A stretch of DNA of 64,000 nucleotides. It comes from Xylanibacter rodentium. Its GTDB lineage: Bacteria > Bacteroidota > Bacteroidia > Bacteroidales > Bacteroidaceae. Shown piece after piece: positions 1 to 8,922 of the stretch. A model generated the notes under the pieces. That model made no database searches, was not told where the DNA came from, and was given only the letters and a program-made list of their open reading frames with translations. How positions within the stretch are numbered: position 1 is the stretch's first letter; the number at the start of each line of letters is the position of its first letter. The stretch covers positions 186,001-250,000 of the forward strand of contig NZ_JABKKE010000002.1 of NCBI RefSeq assembly GCF_013166575.1. The letters are read 5' to 3'. The position numbers and the translations under genes are program-made.

Positions 1-489
1 TGAAGCTGTTCGCAACTCTCCCAAATAGGCAATATTCATTTCGCCCATTGTGTTCAACTTCAGATTATACAGCAAATTGAAAGCACGTGCCACAAGCACA
101 CATATAGCCGCACTGCTGGACAATCCGCTCTTCATCGGAAGAGTCATCTTCTTAATACGTATCTTCACGCCACCCACCTTATACCATTCAAGCATATACG
201 AGGCCACACCGGCACAATAGCAGAAAAAAGAACCGGACTTGGCAACACGCTTCAAATCGGAATCATTCATCCGGCAAGAGAAGTCGTTCCATATTTCGGA
301 TATTTCAGGTGCATCGCTTGTCATTTCAAACACAGCCGCCCTCTCTACTTCCGCATATATTCCCTGCTCTATTCCGGTAACAATTGCCGCACCTGGATAG
401 ATATCGGCATTCATCGTACGATAATGCCCTGCCCAATCCGTATGTTCTCCAAACAGACAAAGTCGGCCTGGCACAAAAAGTTCTATCAT
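1..489 (-). CDS. GHMP-family sugar kinase, N-terminal 163 residues (partial)
   Basis: The reading frame is open from an ATG at 489 to the window edge, so the C-terminus is missing. The N-terminus carries the galactokinase-type signature GRLCLFGEHTDW (residues 8-19). The GHMP ATP-binding motif LPMKSGLSSSAA lies at about 117-128. Together these establish an ATP-dependent small-molecule kinase of the galactokinase/arabinokinase/mevalonate kinase superfamily. The HTDW form resembles galactokinase-like sugar kinases rather than isoprenoid kinases, but the substrate cannot be fixed from half a protein. A cytoplasmic role in sugar activation is inferred. A possible -7 element (TATATTTG on the minus strand, 562-569) lies 73 nt upstream of the start. 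Confidence 0.85.
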   Translation of the reverse strand, partial: MIELFVPGRLCLFGEHTDWAGHYRTMNADIYPGAAIVTGIEQGIYAEVERAAVFEMTSDAPEISEIWNDFSCRMNDSDLKRVAKSGSFFCYCAGVASYMLEWYKVGGVKIRIKKMTLPMKSGLSSSAAICVLVARAFNLLYNLKLNTMGEMNIAYLGELRTAS

Positions 490-561
490 ATCTTATTTAA
501 AAAATTAACTGATTAGCAGCCATTAGATAATTATTAAATCCCCATATTATGAAATTAGATA

Positions 562-569
562 CAAATATA
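562..569 (-). promoter_or_regulatory. Candidate -7 element for the GHMP kinase
   Basis: The minus strand reads TATATTTG, matching the Bacteroidota -7 consensus TAnnTTTG. No good TTTG -33 element is visible at the expected distance, so this is only a candidate. Confidence 0.35.
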
Positions 570-781
570 CACAAAAAAAAGATATCGCATTACATTATTT
601 AATACAAAATCGCAGACAAATGATTTCTTATCCGCATTCACATAAATATTCCATGCACAATAACCACCCGACAGCCTATCCACCGTGTATTTTACCATCA
701 ACATTTCCTGACAGTGACATACATTTGACTATTCCCGTGTCTGACAATTCATAGAAAGTCATCCAATTTAACAGTCATTTA

Positions 782-813
782 TTTGGCTATACAGATTATT
801 TTATATAATTTTG
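782..813 (+). promoter_or_regulatory. Bacteroidota-type promoter of the ECF sigma gene
   Basis: TTTG at 782-785, a 20-nt spacer and TAATTTTG at 806-813 match the housekeeping consensus (TTTG, 19-20 nt, TAnnTTTG). Transcription would start near 820, leaving a leader of about 80 nt before the ATG at 903. The rest of the 490-902 gap is AT-rich and shows no gene. Confidence 0.65.
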
Positions 814-902
814 CAATAGCATAACATCCAAGTGTTAATAATAATCCATTTAAACCGCTAAGCCTATCGACGAAGAGTTTACTTAATAAAAAATAATTAA
901 GT

Positions 903-1499
903 ATGAAGAAATTCGAAAGTATGACCGACGAAGAGTTGGCCCTACAATACGCAGGAGGAAACAATGGAGCCTTTGATGAATTATTAGCACGCAACCAATC
1001 GAAGCTCTTTACTTATATAATGTTCGTTGTCAGAGATCAAGAACTCGCAAATGACATCTTTCAAGATACATTCGTGAAAGTGATAACCAAACTTAAGGAA
1101 GGAAAATACATCGACTCCGGAAAATTCTCCTATTGGATTACACGCATTGCCCACAATGTCATAATGGATTGGTATCGCCAGCAAAAGAACGAGCATCTCA
1201 TCGAACCTGTAAAAGACAACGACTTGAACAATCTCAGAGGGGAATCGTTGCTTGACAGTTGCCGCGAACACGAGATTGTGAACGAGCAGATAATGCATGA
1301 CGTGAAATGCATGATGGAAAATCTGCCGGCTCCACAGCGCGAAGTGGTATACATGCGATTCTACCAGAATCTGTCATTCAAGGAAATAGCCGACATCACC
1401 GGTGTGAGCATAAACACCTCACTCGGCCGCATGCGATACGCAATACTTAATCTGCGACGCATGGCAAAAAGCCACGATATATTGCTGAAAACAATATAA
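903..1499 (+). CDS. ECF-type RNA polymerase sigma-70 factor
   Basis: A 198-residue alternative sigma factor. Region 2 (about residues 20-90) includes the stretch DIFQDTFVKVITKL and the -10-recognition part with WITRIAHNVIMDWYR. Region 4 (about 138-185) has the helix-turn-helix around LSFKEIADITGVSINTSLGR. Only regions 2 and 4 are present, as in ECF sigma factors. No anti-sigma gene is adjacent: the downstream gene is convergent rpe, and the upstream gene is divergent. It is therefore an orphan, and its stimulus and regulon cannot be read from context. A consensus housekeeping promoter precedes it, which suggests constitutive transcription and control at another level. Confidence 0.93.
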   Translation: MKKFESMTDEELALQYAGGNNGAFDELLARNQSKLFTYIMFVVRDQELANDIFQDTFVKVITKLKEGKYIDSGKFSYWITRIAHNVIMDWYRQQKNEHLIEPVKDNDLNNLRGESLLDSCREHEIVNEQIMHDVKCMMENLPAPQREVVYMRFYQNLSFKEIADITGVSINTSLGRMRYAILNLRRMAKSHDILLKTI

Positions 1500-1527
1500 T
1501 CCGGCATAACTACAACATGATGCCGAT

Positions 1528-1568
1528 ACGAATTGAGGGAATTGCCTATTTCAATTCCCTCAATTCGT
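1528..1568. terminator. Convergent hairpin between the ECF sigma gene and rpe
   Basis: A perfect 17-bp stem (1528-1544 with 1552-1568) and a 7-nt loop. The right arm covers the last codons of rpe. Its position between converging genes suggests a bidirectional terminator. Confidence 0.7.
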
Positions 1569-2196
1569 GTATAGTATGTTCAGGCGTAGCGCTCCTGAAC
1601 ACATAGCTTCCACTGACGAGTACATCCACACCGGCCTGAACCAGACGCGGCGCCGTGCCGGCATGCACCCCACCGTCAACCTCAATAAGGGCTTTCGACC
1701 CGCTCCCGGCTATCATACGACGCAGACGTGCCACCTTTGTCAAGGTATTTTCTATGAAATCCTGTCCGCCGAAACCCGGATTTACGCTCATAATCAAGAC
1801 CATATCCACATCTTCGATAATATCCTCAAGCATGGACACCGGTGTTGACGGATTGAGCGTAACACCGGCTTTCATGCCGGCATTATGTATCTCCTGAACG
1901 GTACGATGCAAGTGGCGGCATGCCTCAACATGCACGTTCATCATCATTGCCCCGAGCTTGGCCGTACGGTCGATGTACTGTTCTGGATGAACTATCATAA
2001 AATGCACATCCAACGGCTTTATACACCGCTGTGCCACGGCTTCGAGCACAGGAAACCCGAAAGAGATGTTGGGTACGAAAACGCCATCCATCACATCAAG
2101 ATGAAGCCAGTCGGCCTCACTTCTGTTTATCATTTCTATCTCGCTGTCGAGATGAAGAAAATCGGCTGCGAGAAGAGAAGGTGAAACTAATGCCAT
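1546..2196 (-). CDS. rpe: Ribulose-phosphate 3-epimerase
   Basis: A 216-residue TIM-barrel enzyme interconverting D-ribulose 5-phosphate and D-xylulose 5-phosphate in the pentose phosphate pathway. Family motifs are all present: VSPSLLAADF at the N-terminus, metal/catalytic HLDVMDG (32-38), DVHFMI, VNPGFGGQ (138-145) and the phosphate-binding region starting EVDGG (172-176). Length is typical. It lies downstream of fmt on the same strand after a 235-nt gap (to the fmt stop) that holds no gene. The tsaC-clcA-fmt-rpe order is one I recognise from other Bacteroidales. Confidence 0.96.
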   Translation of the reverse strand: MALVSPSLLAADFLHLDSEIEMINRSEADWLHLDVMDGVFVPNISFGFPVLEAVAQRCIKPLDVHFMIVHPEQYIDRTAKLGAMMMNVHVEACRHLHRTVQEIHNAGMKAGVTLNPSTPVSMLEDIIEDVDMVLIMSVNPGFGGQDFIENTLTKVARLRRMIAGSGSKALIEVDGGVHAGTAPRLVQAGVDVLVSGSYVFRSATPEHTIHELRELK

Positions 2197-2431
2197 GTTA
2201 CTGATTCTAATTCAGGCAAAACGGAATTGATGTCCCGTCGGCCATCTTAATTACTCGATAGGTATAAGCTATCTGTTTGATAATATCTATTGTTCTCTCA
2301 CTCGGGTTAAGACTTTCCTGTGTAAAATATGTCATAGGCTCCACGATTTTTATGATTCTGTATTTCTACCTATCAAACGAGGATTACCATGATTTATTAT
2401 ACTATAGAATGCTTTTTTATTCAAGTTTCAT

Positions 2432-3409
2432 TTATTCCACCATATATACCCCGGCCTCGTTCAGGCCGTTGATAAAGTCTGTGGCACGCATGCGCTTCTT
2501 CCCGGCAAGCTGCAGTTCGTCGATACGCAACATACCGTCGGCCGTAGCCACATACATCTGCTTTTGGTCAACCACAACAGTACCAATATTCTCCGAACAG
2601 GCCATGCCGGTCTTCGATGCCGAATAAATCTTCAACACAGTGGCCTTACCCGACGGCGGCAAAAGCATGGTCCATGCACCTGGTACGGGACTGAGACCGC
2701 GAATAAAGTCGTAAACAGCCTTCTGAGGACGATTCCAGCAGATACGGCATGTATCTTTGAATATCTTCGGAGCGGCATGCAGCACCCCCGTATCACCCGC
2801 CATCTGCTCCTGCGGAATTGATGCGGGATGCCCGTCACTCCCGACGATACGCTCAAGCGTGCGCAGACAAATGTCAGCGCCCAAGCGCATCAGTCCGTCG
2901 TATACATCCTCTACGTTGTAATCATCAGCTATATCAAACGGCAACTGCATTATCACACGCCCGGTATCTATATCCTTGTCAAGGAAGAAAGTTGTCACGC
3001 CTGTACGTGTCTCGCCATTGATTATGGCCCAGTTTATAGGCGCGGCCCCGCGATACTGCGGCAACAATGCGGCATGCACATTGAATGTTCCGTATTCAGG
3101 CATATTCCAAACCACCTCCGGCAACATTCTGAAAGCCACCACCACCTGCAAATTGGCCCGGTATCCTCTCAACATCTCGACAAAATCCGGATCTTTCATC
3201 TTCTCCGGCTGCAACACCGGCAATCCCTTTTCCTGCGCATATTGCTTCACGGCCGACGGCTGCACCACGCTACCGTGCCGGCCTACAGGCTTGTCCGGCT
3301 GTGTCACCACCGCCACAACATTATACCCATTGTCCACCAAAGCCCGCAATGTCTCCACAGCAAACTCGGGAGTACCCATGAACACTATCCTCAAATCTTC
3401 TTTCTTCAT
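2432..3409 (-). CDS. fmt: Methionyl-tRNA formyltransferase
   Basis: Transfers a formyl group from 10-formyl-THF to initiator Met-tRNA. The N-terminal formyltransferase domain has VFMGTPEFAVETL and the folate-site motif HAALLPQYRG. The catalytic triad equivalents are N110, H112 and D148 (DIDTG), counted from the chosen start. A C-terminal tRNA-binding domain follows, ending around AGKKRMRATDFINGL. The frame is open to a GTG at 3424, but the ATG at 3409 (MKKEDLRIVFMGTPEF) gives the normal family N-terminus, so I chose it. The gene starts 57 nt after the ClC channel gene and is probably co-transcribed with it. Confidence 0.96.
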   Translation of the reverse strand: MKKEDLRIVFMGTPEFAVETLRALVDNGYNVVAVVTQPDKPVGRHGSVVQPSAVKQYAQEKGLPVLQPEKMKDPDFVEMLRGYRANLQVVVAFRMLPEVVWNMPEYGTFNVHAALLPQYRGAAPINWAIINGETRTGVTTFFLDKDIDTGRVIMQLPFDIADDYNVEDVYDGLMRLGADICLRTLERIVGSDGHPASIPQEQMAGDTGVLHAAPKIFKDTCRICWNRPQKAVYDFIRGLSPVPGAWTMLLPPSGKATVLKIYSASKTGMACSENIGTVVVDQKQMYVATADGMLRIDELQLAGKKRMRATDFINGLNEAGVYMVE

Positions 3410-3466
3410 AACAGTTCCCGACACTAATTACAATAATGAATACAATAAAACTCTATATAAGACAAA

Positions 3467-5275
3467 TCAGTCTTCGCTCATGTCAGCCACCAGTTTTCTA
3501 TACATGCCGTACATGCGCAAACGGAAAATATACCCTTTCAGATGATTGTCACTGTCGAGCACCGGCAGTCCATCGGCATGTGTCCGCTCAAAAGCACGCA
3601 TAACCTCTGTCATAGGAGCATCGTCACGAAGTGTTGCCGCAGGCGGCATCATCAGCTGTTCGGCACGGAAGTGATGATACAACTCGGTGCGGAACATCAC
3701 ATGACGTATCTTTCTTATGTTTATCTCACCGAGCAGATTGCCCGCCGGGTCAAGCACCGGCAGAATATCGTAACGGCTCAGACTTATTTTGTTTACAATC
3801 TTTCCCAGCTCCATATCCGGCGTAACGTACATATAATGCCGGTCAATCACGTTGTCAAGACTCATAAGCGTAAGCACGGCATGGTCGGTGTGATGCGTTA
3901 TCAGCTTGCCCTGCTTGGCCAGACGCATTCCGTAGATGCTGTGCGGCTCGAATATGTTTATCGTAAGATACGAACATACGCTGACAATCATCAATGGAAG
4001 AAAAAGACTGTAACCACCGGTTATCTCGGCTATCAGGAATATACCTGTGAGAGGGGCATGCATCACTCCCGACATAACGCCGGCCATGCCGAGCAATGCG
4101 AAGTTCTTTTCGGGAATGTATACTCCGATATTGTAAATGTTCCACAAACGGGCAAAAAGAAAACCGCCGAAACATCCGATGAAAAGACTGGGAGCAAACG
4201 TACCTCCACAACCGCCGCCGCCATTTGTGGCCGATGTCGCCACAACCTTTGTCAGCAGCACAAGCGAGAGGTAGACTATCAGCAGATTGCCCTGACCGGA
4301 AAACATAGAGTTGCGCAAAATGCCGTTCCAGTCGCCTTCCGACTGTCCGTTAAGCAAAAGGTTTATGTCGCGGTAGCCCTCGCCGAACAACGAGGGGAAA
4401 AGAAATATGAGCAGGCTCAAAACGGCTCCGCCAATGACAAGTCTGACATAAGGACGGTCTTTGAAACGAGCGAAAACACCCTCGCAAAAGGTCATCGTAC
4501 GTATGAAATAGAGACTTATCAGACCGCAGACGATACCGAGCAGAATGCTTGCCGGAACACGGTCTATCACCCAATCACTGTCGAGATGAAACGAGAACAA
4601 CGCTGTAGAGCCGCTGAAAATATATGTAAAGCAAGTCGCCGTGACACACGATATGAGCACAGGCAGGAGCGAAGCCATCGTAAGGTCTATCATCAACACC
4701 TCGAGAGTAAACACAAGTCCGGCTATAGGAGCCTTGAATATACCGGCTATGGCACCGGCCGCGCCACAGCCTACAAGAAGCATGAGCGTCTTGTTGTCCA
4801 TCCTGAACAGCTTGCCGAGATTGGAGCCGATAGCCGACCCCGTCAGCACGATAGGCGCCTCGGCGCCGACAGAGCCACCGAAACCGATGGTTATGGCCGA
4901 AGCCACCACCGACGACCAGCAGTTGTGCCCCTTCAAACGGCTCTGCTTGCTGCTTATGGCATACAGTATGCGTGTTATTCCGTGACTGATGTTGTCCTTG
5001 ACAACATACCGCACAAACAACGACGTGATGAAAATGCCGACCACAGGATATACCAGATAAAGCCAGTTGGCCGCAGAGCGGTCGAACGAACCTGTAAGCA
5101 GAGCACCTATCTGGTTTATCAAACCATGCAGCACGAAAGCGGCGACAGCGGAAAAGAAGCCAACAAGGAATGCGAGAACCAGAATGAACATCCTCTCACT
5201 GATATGCTCCTCGCGCCACTCAAGCAGCCGCTGAAACAATGTTTTCGAGTCTCTTTCTATTGTTATATCCGTCAT
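3467..5275 (-). CDS. ClC-family chloride channel/antiporter with C-terminal CBS pair
   Basis: A 602-residue inner-membrane protein. The ClC fold covers about residues 25-440 with many hydrophobic helices. The selectivity motifs are GGSVGAEAPIVLTG, GIFKAPIAGLVFTLEV and GGGGCGGTFAPSLFIG. The gating glutamate is kept, but the usual G-R/K-E-G-P reads G-A-E-A-P, losing the basic residue and the second glycine. Two CBS domains (about 465-595) probably sense nucleotides. The start codon ATG (5275) directly abuts the tsaC stop with no spacer, so translational coupling is likely. Whether it is a channel or a Cl-/H+ exchanger cannot be decided here. Confidence 0.93.
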   Translation of the reverse strand: MTDITIERDSKTLFQRLLEWREEHISERMFILVLAFLVGFFSAVAAFVLHGLINQIGALLTGSFDRSAANWLYLVYPVVGIFITSLFVRYVVKDNISHGITRILYAISSKQSRLKGHNCWSSVVASAITIGFGGSVGAEAPIVLTGSAIGSNLGKLFRMDNKTLMLLVGCGAAGAIAGIFKAPIAGLVFTLEVLMIDLTMASLLPVLISCVTATCFTYIFSGSTALFSFHLDSDWVIDRVPASILLGIVCGLISLYFIRTMTFCEGVFARFKDRPYVRLVIGGAVLSLLIFLFPSLFGEGYRDINLLLNGQSEGDWNGILRNSMFSGQGNLLIVYLSLVLLTKVVATSATNGGGGCGGTFAPSLFIGCFGGFLFARLWNIYNIGVYIPEKNFALLGMAGVMSGVMHAPLTGIFLIAEITGGYSLFLPLMIVSVCSYLTINIFEPHSIYGMRLAKQGKLITHHTDHAVLTLMSLDNVIDRHYMYVTPDMELGKIVNKISLSRYDILPVLDPAGNLLGEINIRKIRHVMFRTELYHHFRAEQLMMPPAATLRDDAPMTEVMRAFERTHADGLPVLDSDNHLKGYIFRLRMYGMYRKLVADMSED

Positions 5276-5845
5276 CTACTTTCTTATTATCCTCACCTCA
5301 CCGTCCATACCCAGCTTGATAATGCTCGACGGTGTGTGCGGCTTGTGCTCCTGCCGCCGGCTCCAGCACACATAGTCCACGGCGTCAAGAATATCCTGCG
5401 ATATGTCACAATAGTTCTGCGCCGCCGGCTCACCGGAAATATTGGCTGAAGTAGACACGACGGCCTTTTGGAAACGGTAGCACAATTCCTTTGAAAACGG
5501 CTCATCGGTTATGCGCAAGGCTATGCTGCCGTCGTCAGCAATCAGATTGGAAGCCAGATTCACCGCTCCGTCGAGTATCACCGTCGTCGGCTTGTCCACA
5601 CAGTCGAGCAGTTCCCATGCCACGTTGGGCACATTGCGCACATAGCGTTGCAGACGTGCATCGCTGTCCACAAGGCATATCATGGCCTTTGAGTCGTCAC
5701 GCTGCTTTATCTTGTATATACGGGCCACGGCCTCGGCATTGGTCGCGTCGCAGCCTATTCCCCATACCGTGTCCGTAGGATAGAGTATCACACCGCCCTT
5801 ACGCATGGTCTCTACGGCCTGTCTTATGTCTTCTTCTCTTGTCAT
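5276..5845 (-). CDS. tsaC: L-threonylcarbamoyladenylate synthase (Sua5/YrdC family)
   Basis: A 189-residue single-domain YrdC protein that makes threonylcarbamoyl-AMP from threonine, bicarbonate and ATP for the t6A37 tRNA modification. Family motifs seen are GGVILYPTDTVWGIGCDATN near the N-terminus, KQRDDSKAMICLV and VSTSANISGEPA. It is the short TsaC/YciO-like form without the Sua5 C-terminal domain. It sits between prfC (52 nt upstream) and the ClC gene (0 nt downstream). Confidence 0.93.
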   Translation of the reverse strand: MTREEDIRQAVETMRKGGVILYPTDTVWGIGCDATNAEAVARIYKIKQRDDSKAMICLVDSDARLQRYVRNVPNVAWELLDCVDKPTTVILDGAVNLASNLIADDGSIALRITDEPFSKELCYRFQKAVVSTSANISGEPAAQNYCDISQDILDAVDYVCWSRRQEHKPHTPSSIIKLGMDGEVRIIRK

Positions 5846-5897
5846 TTATTTGATTCAATAGTTTCGCAATTTATCCAAACACGCACTTGCGGCCTGC

Positions 5898-7466
5898 TCA
5901 GAATTCGCTTGTAAAGTGGAACTTTATGTTCTTGAAATCCTCCTGGGCCATGCTCAGCACATACCCGCTGTCGGCAAGGAACACATCACGGCCTTCCTTG
6001 TCCTTGGCCATATACTGATATTTTCGCTTCTTGAAGCTCTCCAGTTCGGCGGCATCATCGCTTTCTATCCAACAAGCCTTGTACAGATGTACCGGTTCCC
6101 AACGGCACTTGGCATTGTACTCGTTCTCCAGACGATACTGTATCACCTCAAACTGCAACTGTCCTACAGTGCCTATAATCTTACGGCCGTTGAACTGATT
6201 GACGAACAACTGCGCCACACCCTCGTCCATCAACTGGTCTATACCCTTCTGAAGCTGCTTGGCCTTCATCGGGTCGGCATTCTCGATATACTTGAACATT
6301 TCGGGCGAGAAACTCGGCAGGCCGCGGAAGTGCAACTGTTCGCCATCGGTAAGCGTATCGCCAATCTTGAATATGCCATTGTCCGGCAATCCCACGATGT
6401 CGCCCGGATAGGCTTCTTCAATGGTACTCTTGCGCTGGGCCATAAACTGCGTGGGCGACGAGAACCGCACCGTCTTGCCCAATCGCACGTGCAGATAGGG
6501 CTGATTGCGGACAAAGCGCCCGCTGCACACCTTGCAGAAAGCAATGCACGAGCGGTGGTTGGGGTCGATGTTGGCCGTTATCTTGAATATGAATCCCGTG
6601 AACTTAGGCTCCTCGGGGCTGACCATGCGCTCCTCGGCCTTTGTCGGACGCGGACTCGGAGCTATCTCGACAAAACAGTCGAGCAGCTCCTGCACGCCGA
6701 AATTGTTGAGCGCCGATCCGAAAAACACCGGTGCCACATCGGCCGAACGGTAGTCTTCAACGTTGAATTCGGGATAGACACCATCCACCAGTTCAAGATC
6801 CTCGCGCAGTTTGGCGGCATCCCGGTCGCCCACATGCGCATCCAGTTCGGCACTGTCGATGTCCACTTCTACTTTCTCCGTGACACGCTGTTTGTCGGGC
6901 GTGAACAGGTCGAGCTTCTTCTCATATATATTATATACACCCTTGAACTTCACTCCCTGATTGACAGGCCAGCTCAGCGGACGCACCTTTATCTCCAGTT
7001 CCTGCTCCAGTTCGTCGAGCAGGTCGAAAGGGTCGCGGCCTTCACGGTCCATCTTGTTGATGAATATGATTACCGGTGTCTTCCGCATGCGGCACACCGT
7101 CATCAGTTTTCTCGTCTGTGTCTCCACACCCTTGGCACTGTCCACCACGATAATGGCCGAGTCTACAGCCGTCAGCGTACGGAACGTATCTTCGGCAAAA
7201 TCCTGGTGACCGGGTGTGTCGAGGATGTTGACCTTATATCCTTCGTAGTCAAATTCCATCACCGATGTGGACACAGAGATACCGCGCTGTTTCTCTATAT
7301 CCATCCAGTCGGATGTGGCTGTCTTCTTTATCTTGTTGCTCTTCACCGCTCCGGCCACTTGTATCTGGCCGCCGAAGAGCAGGAATTTCTCGGTAAGCGT
7401 AGTCTTACCGGCGTCAGGATGCGATATGATCGCAAATGTCCTTCTTCTTTCTATTTCGTTGTTCAT
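5898..7466 (-). CDS. prfC: Peptide chain release factor 3 (RF3)
   Basis: A 522-residue translational GTPase that recycles RF1/RF2 from the ribosome after termination. The G-domain motifs are SHPDAGKTT (G1, about 15-23), the switch region ending [24 protein letters not shown] (G3) and INKMDREG (G4). The C-terminal RF3 domain ends at [12 protein letters not shown]. The frame continues upstream to 7529, but the ATG at 7466 ([20 protein letters not shown]) matches the family start and length. It is part of the minus-strand run, with DUF4924 103 nt upstream and tsaC 52 nt downstream. Confidence 0.97.
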   Translation of the reverse strand: MNNEIERRRTFAIISHPDAGKTTLTEKFLLFGGQIQVAGAVKSNKIKKTATSDWMDIEKQRGISVSTSVMEFDYEGYKVNILDTPGHQDFAEDTFRTLTAVDSAIIVVDSAKGVETQTRKLMTVCRMRKTPVIIFINKMDREGRDPFDLLDELEQELEIKVRPLSWPVNQGVKFKGVYNIYEKKLDLFTPDKQRVTEKVEVDIDSAELDAHVGDRDAAKLREDLELVDGVYPEFNVEDYRSADVAPVFFGSALNNFGVQELLDCFVEIAPSPRPTKAEERMVSPEEPKFTGFIFKITANIDPNHRSCIAFCKVCSGRFVRNQPYLHVRLGKTVRFSSPTQFMAQRKSTIEEAYPGDIVGLPDNGIFKIGDTLTDGEQLHFRGLPSFSPEMFKYIENADPMKAKQLQKGIDQLMDEGVAQLFVNQFNGRKIIGTVGQLQFEVIQYRLENEYNAKCRWEPVHLYKACWIESDDAAELESFKKRKYQYMAKDKEGRDVFLADSGYVLSMAQEDFKNIKFHFTSEF

Positions 7467-7569
7467 ATGATATTGGACACAGACCACGCCGGCTGTCCGT
7501 ATCTTCAATAGCCGGACCTTTCGACGCAATCGCTATGAATAATTATTGCTGTCAGTGAAAAAAAACACC

Positions 7570-8115
7570 CTATTCAAATTCCAGAGGAGTCTCCTTGTCT
7601 TTCAGATAATAGTCGTTCAGCATCCCGACCAATGTTGTAATCTCCTTGACGGCATGCGCCGTGTCGGGGCTTATCTGCTTGTTCTGCAAGCGTAGCATCA
7701 TCGTGCCGTAAAGCGAGTTGAAGCACGTCTCCACCTCGCTCTCCGTCTTGTCGGCTCCACGGTTACGCAATTCCACTATGAAAGGCAGCACCTTGTAATA
7801 CTCGGCATTGTAGAACGGAAAACGGGTGCTGCCAAGCAGTCTTTTGTGCAGTTCGTCAAGCTGCATCATCGTCACCCTGTTGATTTGCAGGTGTCCGCTT
7901 TCGCGACATCCCTCCTCGTTCATCATCCGTATCAGATAGCCATACCAGTCGGCCATATCCTCCTTCTGCTCCTCAGTATAGTCAAAGCGGGATATATATT
8001 CCCTTACAATCCTCGACAACGAACAGTCAAAGGCCCTTATGGTGTCCTCCACCTGCCACATATACAGAAGATACTCTGCTATGTTCTTCTTTCTCAAATC
8101 CTGCGAAATATACAT
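7570..8115 (-). CDS. DUF4924 family protein
   Basis: A 181-residue soluble, largely alpha-helical protein without signal peptide. I recognise it as DUF4924, a Bacteroidota family of unknown function, from the N-terminus MYISQDLRKKNIAEYLLYMW and the motif INRVTMMQLDELHKRLL. Aromatic and charged residues are conserved along the helices, and no catalytic motif is visible. It starts 10 nt after the LysE-type gene, so the two are probably one transcript. No function should be assigned. Confidence 0.8.
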   Translation of the reverse strand: MYISQDLRKKNIAEYLLYMWQVEDTIRAFDCSLSRIVREYISRFDYTEEQKEDMADWYGYLIRMMNEEGCRESGHLQINRVTMMQLDELHKRLLGSTRFPFYNAEYYKVLPFIVELRNRGADKTESEVETCFNSLYGTMMLRLQNKQISPDTAHAVKEITTLVGMLNDYYLKDKETPLEFE

Positions 8116-8125
8116 ATTCTTAAAA

Positions 8126-8791
8126 TCAGAAAAACCTATATAAGTTGGTCACCGTTCCGAAAAGCATTATCACCGAACATATCATCACCACCCAGCCTAT
8201 CACCTGGTTGATAAGCCGTATGCCGTTGTAATCGAACTTGCCGCGTATCTTGTCGACAAGCCACGTCAGACCGAACCACCACAACAACGCCCCGGCCACG
8301 ATACTCATAAAGCCCACGCACATCTCGAACGGATGGTTGGGCAGCACAAAAGCAAACTGGGCATAGCATGCCAGAAAGAGGAAGACGATGAGCGGATTGG
8401 ACAGCGTCACGAGAAATGCTGTCAGAAAATTGTGCACGAGCGTACCCTTGCTTGTTCCCGAACGGCGGATGTTGCGCGTGGGATCCGTTCGGTAAGTATA
8501 GATTCCGAAAGCCAGCAACAGCAGACTTCCTATAATCTGAAGATAGAACCTGTTCTGCTGATTGTTTACAAAATCCACCACAAGACTCATTCCGAGCCCC
8601 GTCACACCGGCATAGAAAATATCGCTCACAGCCGCTCCGACACCTGTGACAAACCCGTACCAGCGTCCCTTGTTAAGAGTTCGCTGCACGCAGAGCACAC
8701 CCACAGGTCCCATCGGGGCCGATGCGATGATACCGATAAGAATTCCCTTGAATATGAAATCCAGAATGTTTATATGTATCGGAAACGGCAT
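8126..8791 (-). CDS. LysE-type membrane exporter
   Basis: A 221-residue integral membrane protein with about six hydrophobic helices. The N-terminal helix carries the LysE/RhtB signature IIASAPMGPVGVLCVQRTL. Other family features are the TLSNPLIVFLF segment and a C-terminal WLVDKIRGKF region. Members export amino acids or similar small metabolites, and the substrate here is unknown. The frame extends to 8830, but the ATG at 8791 (MPFPIHINILDF) gives the usual N-terminus. A near-consensus promoter (CTTG, 20 nt, CAATTTTG on the minus strand, 8800-8831) lies so close that the leader would be only a few nucleotides. Confidence 0.85.
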   Translation of the reverse strand: MPFPIHINILDFIFKGILIGIIASAPMGPVGVLCVQRTLNKGRWYGFVTGVGAAVSDIFYAGVTGLGMSLVVDFVNNQQNRFYLQIIGSLLLLAFGIYTYRTDPTRNIRRSGTSKGTLVHNFLTAFLVTLSNPLIVFLFLACYAQFAFVLPNHPFEMCVGFMSIVAGALLWWFGLTWLVDKIRGKFDYNGIRLINQVIGWVVMICSVIMLFGTVTNLYRFF

Positions 8792-8847
8792 AATGGATGC
8801 AAAATTGCTAAATTTATGCGAATTATACAAGTTTTTACCTTTAAATC

Positions 8848-8878
8848 TTTGGGCGGTTTTCTTTTTTTTCTAACTTTG
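8848..8878 (+). promoter_or_regulatory. Consensus promoter of the ROK kinase gene
   Basis: TTTG (8848-8851), a 19-nt spacer and TAACTTTG (8871-8878) form a full match to the Bacteroidota housekeeping promoter. The predicted leader is about 40 nt. Confidence 0.75.
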
Positions 8879-8922
8879 TGCCACAATTATTCATTAAATA
8901 TTAATTTAAAACAATATCTATT

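Noticed and set aside
3542..5449. 635-residue open frame on the plus strand
   Set aside because: Antisense to the ClC and tsaC genes; its translation is low-complexity His/Arg/Gln-rich and matches nothing, whereas the minus strand encodes clear families.
5916..7511. 531-residue open frame on the plus strand
   Set aside because: An exact shadow of prfC, whose GTPase motifs are unmistakable.
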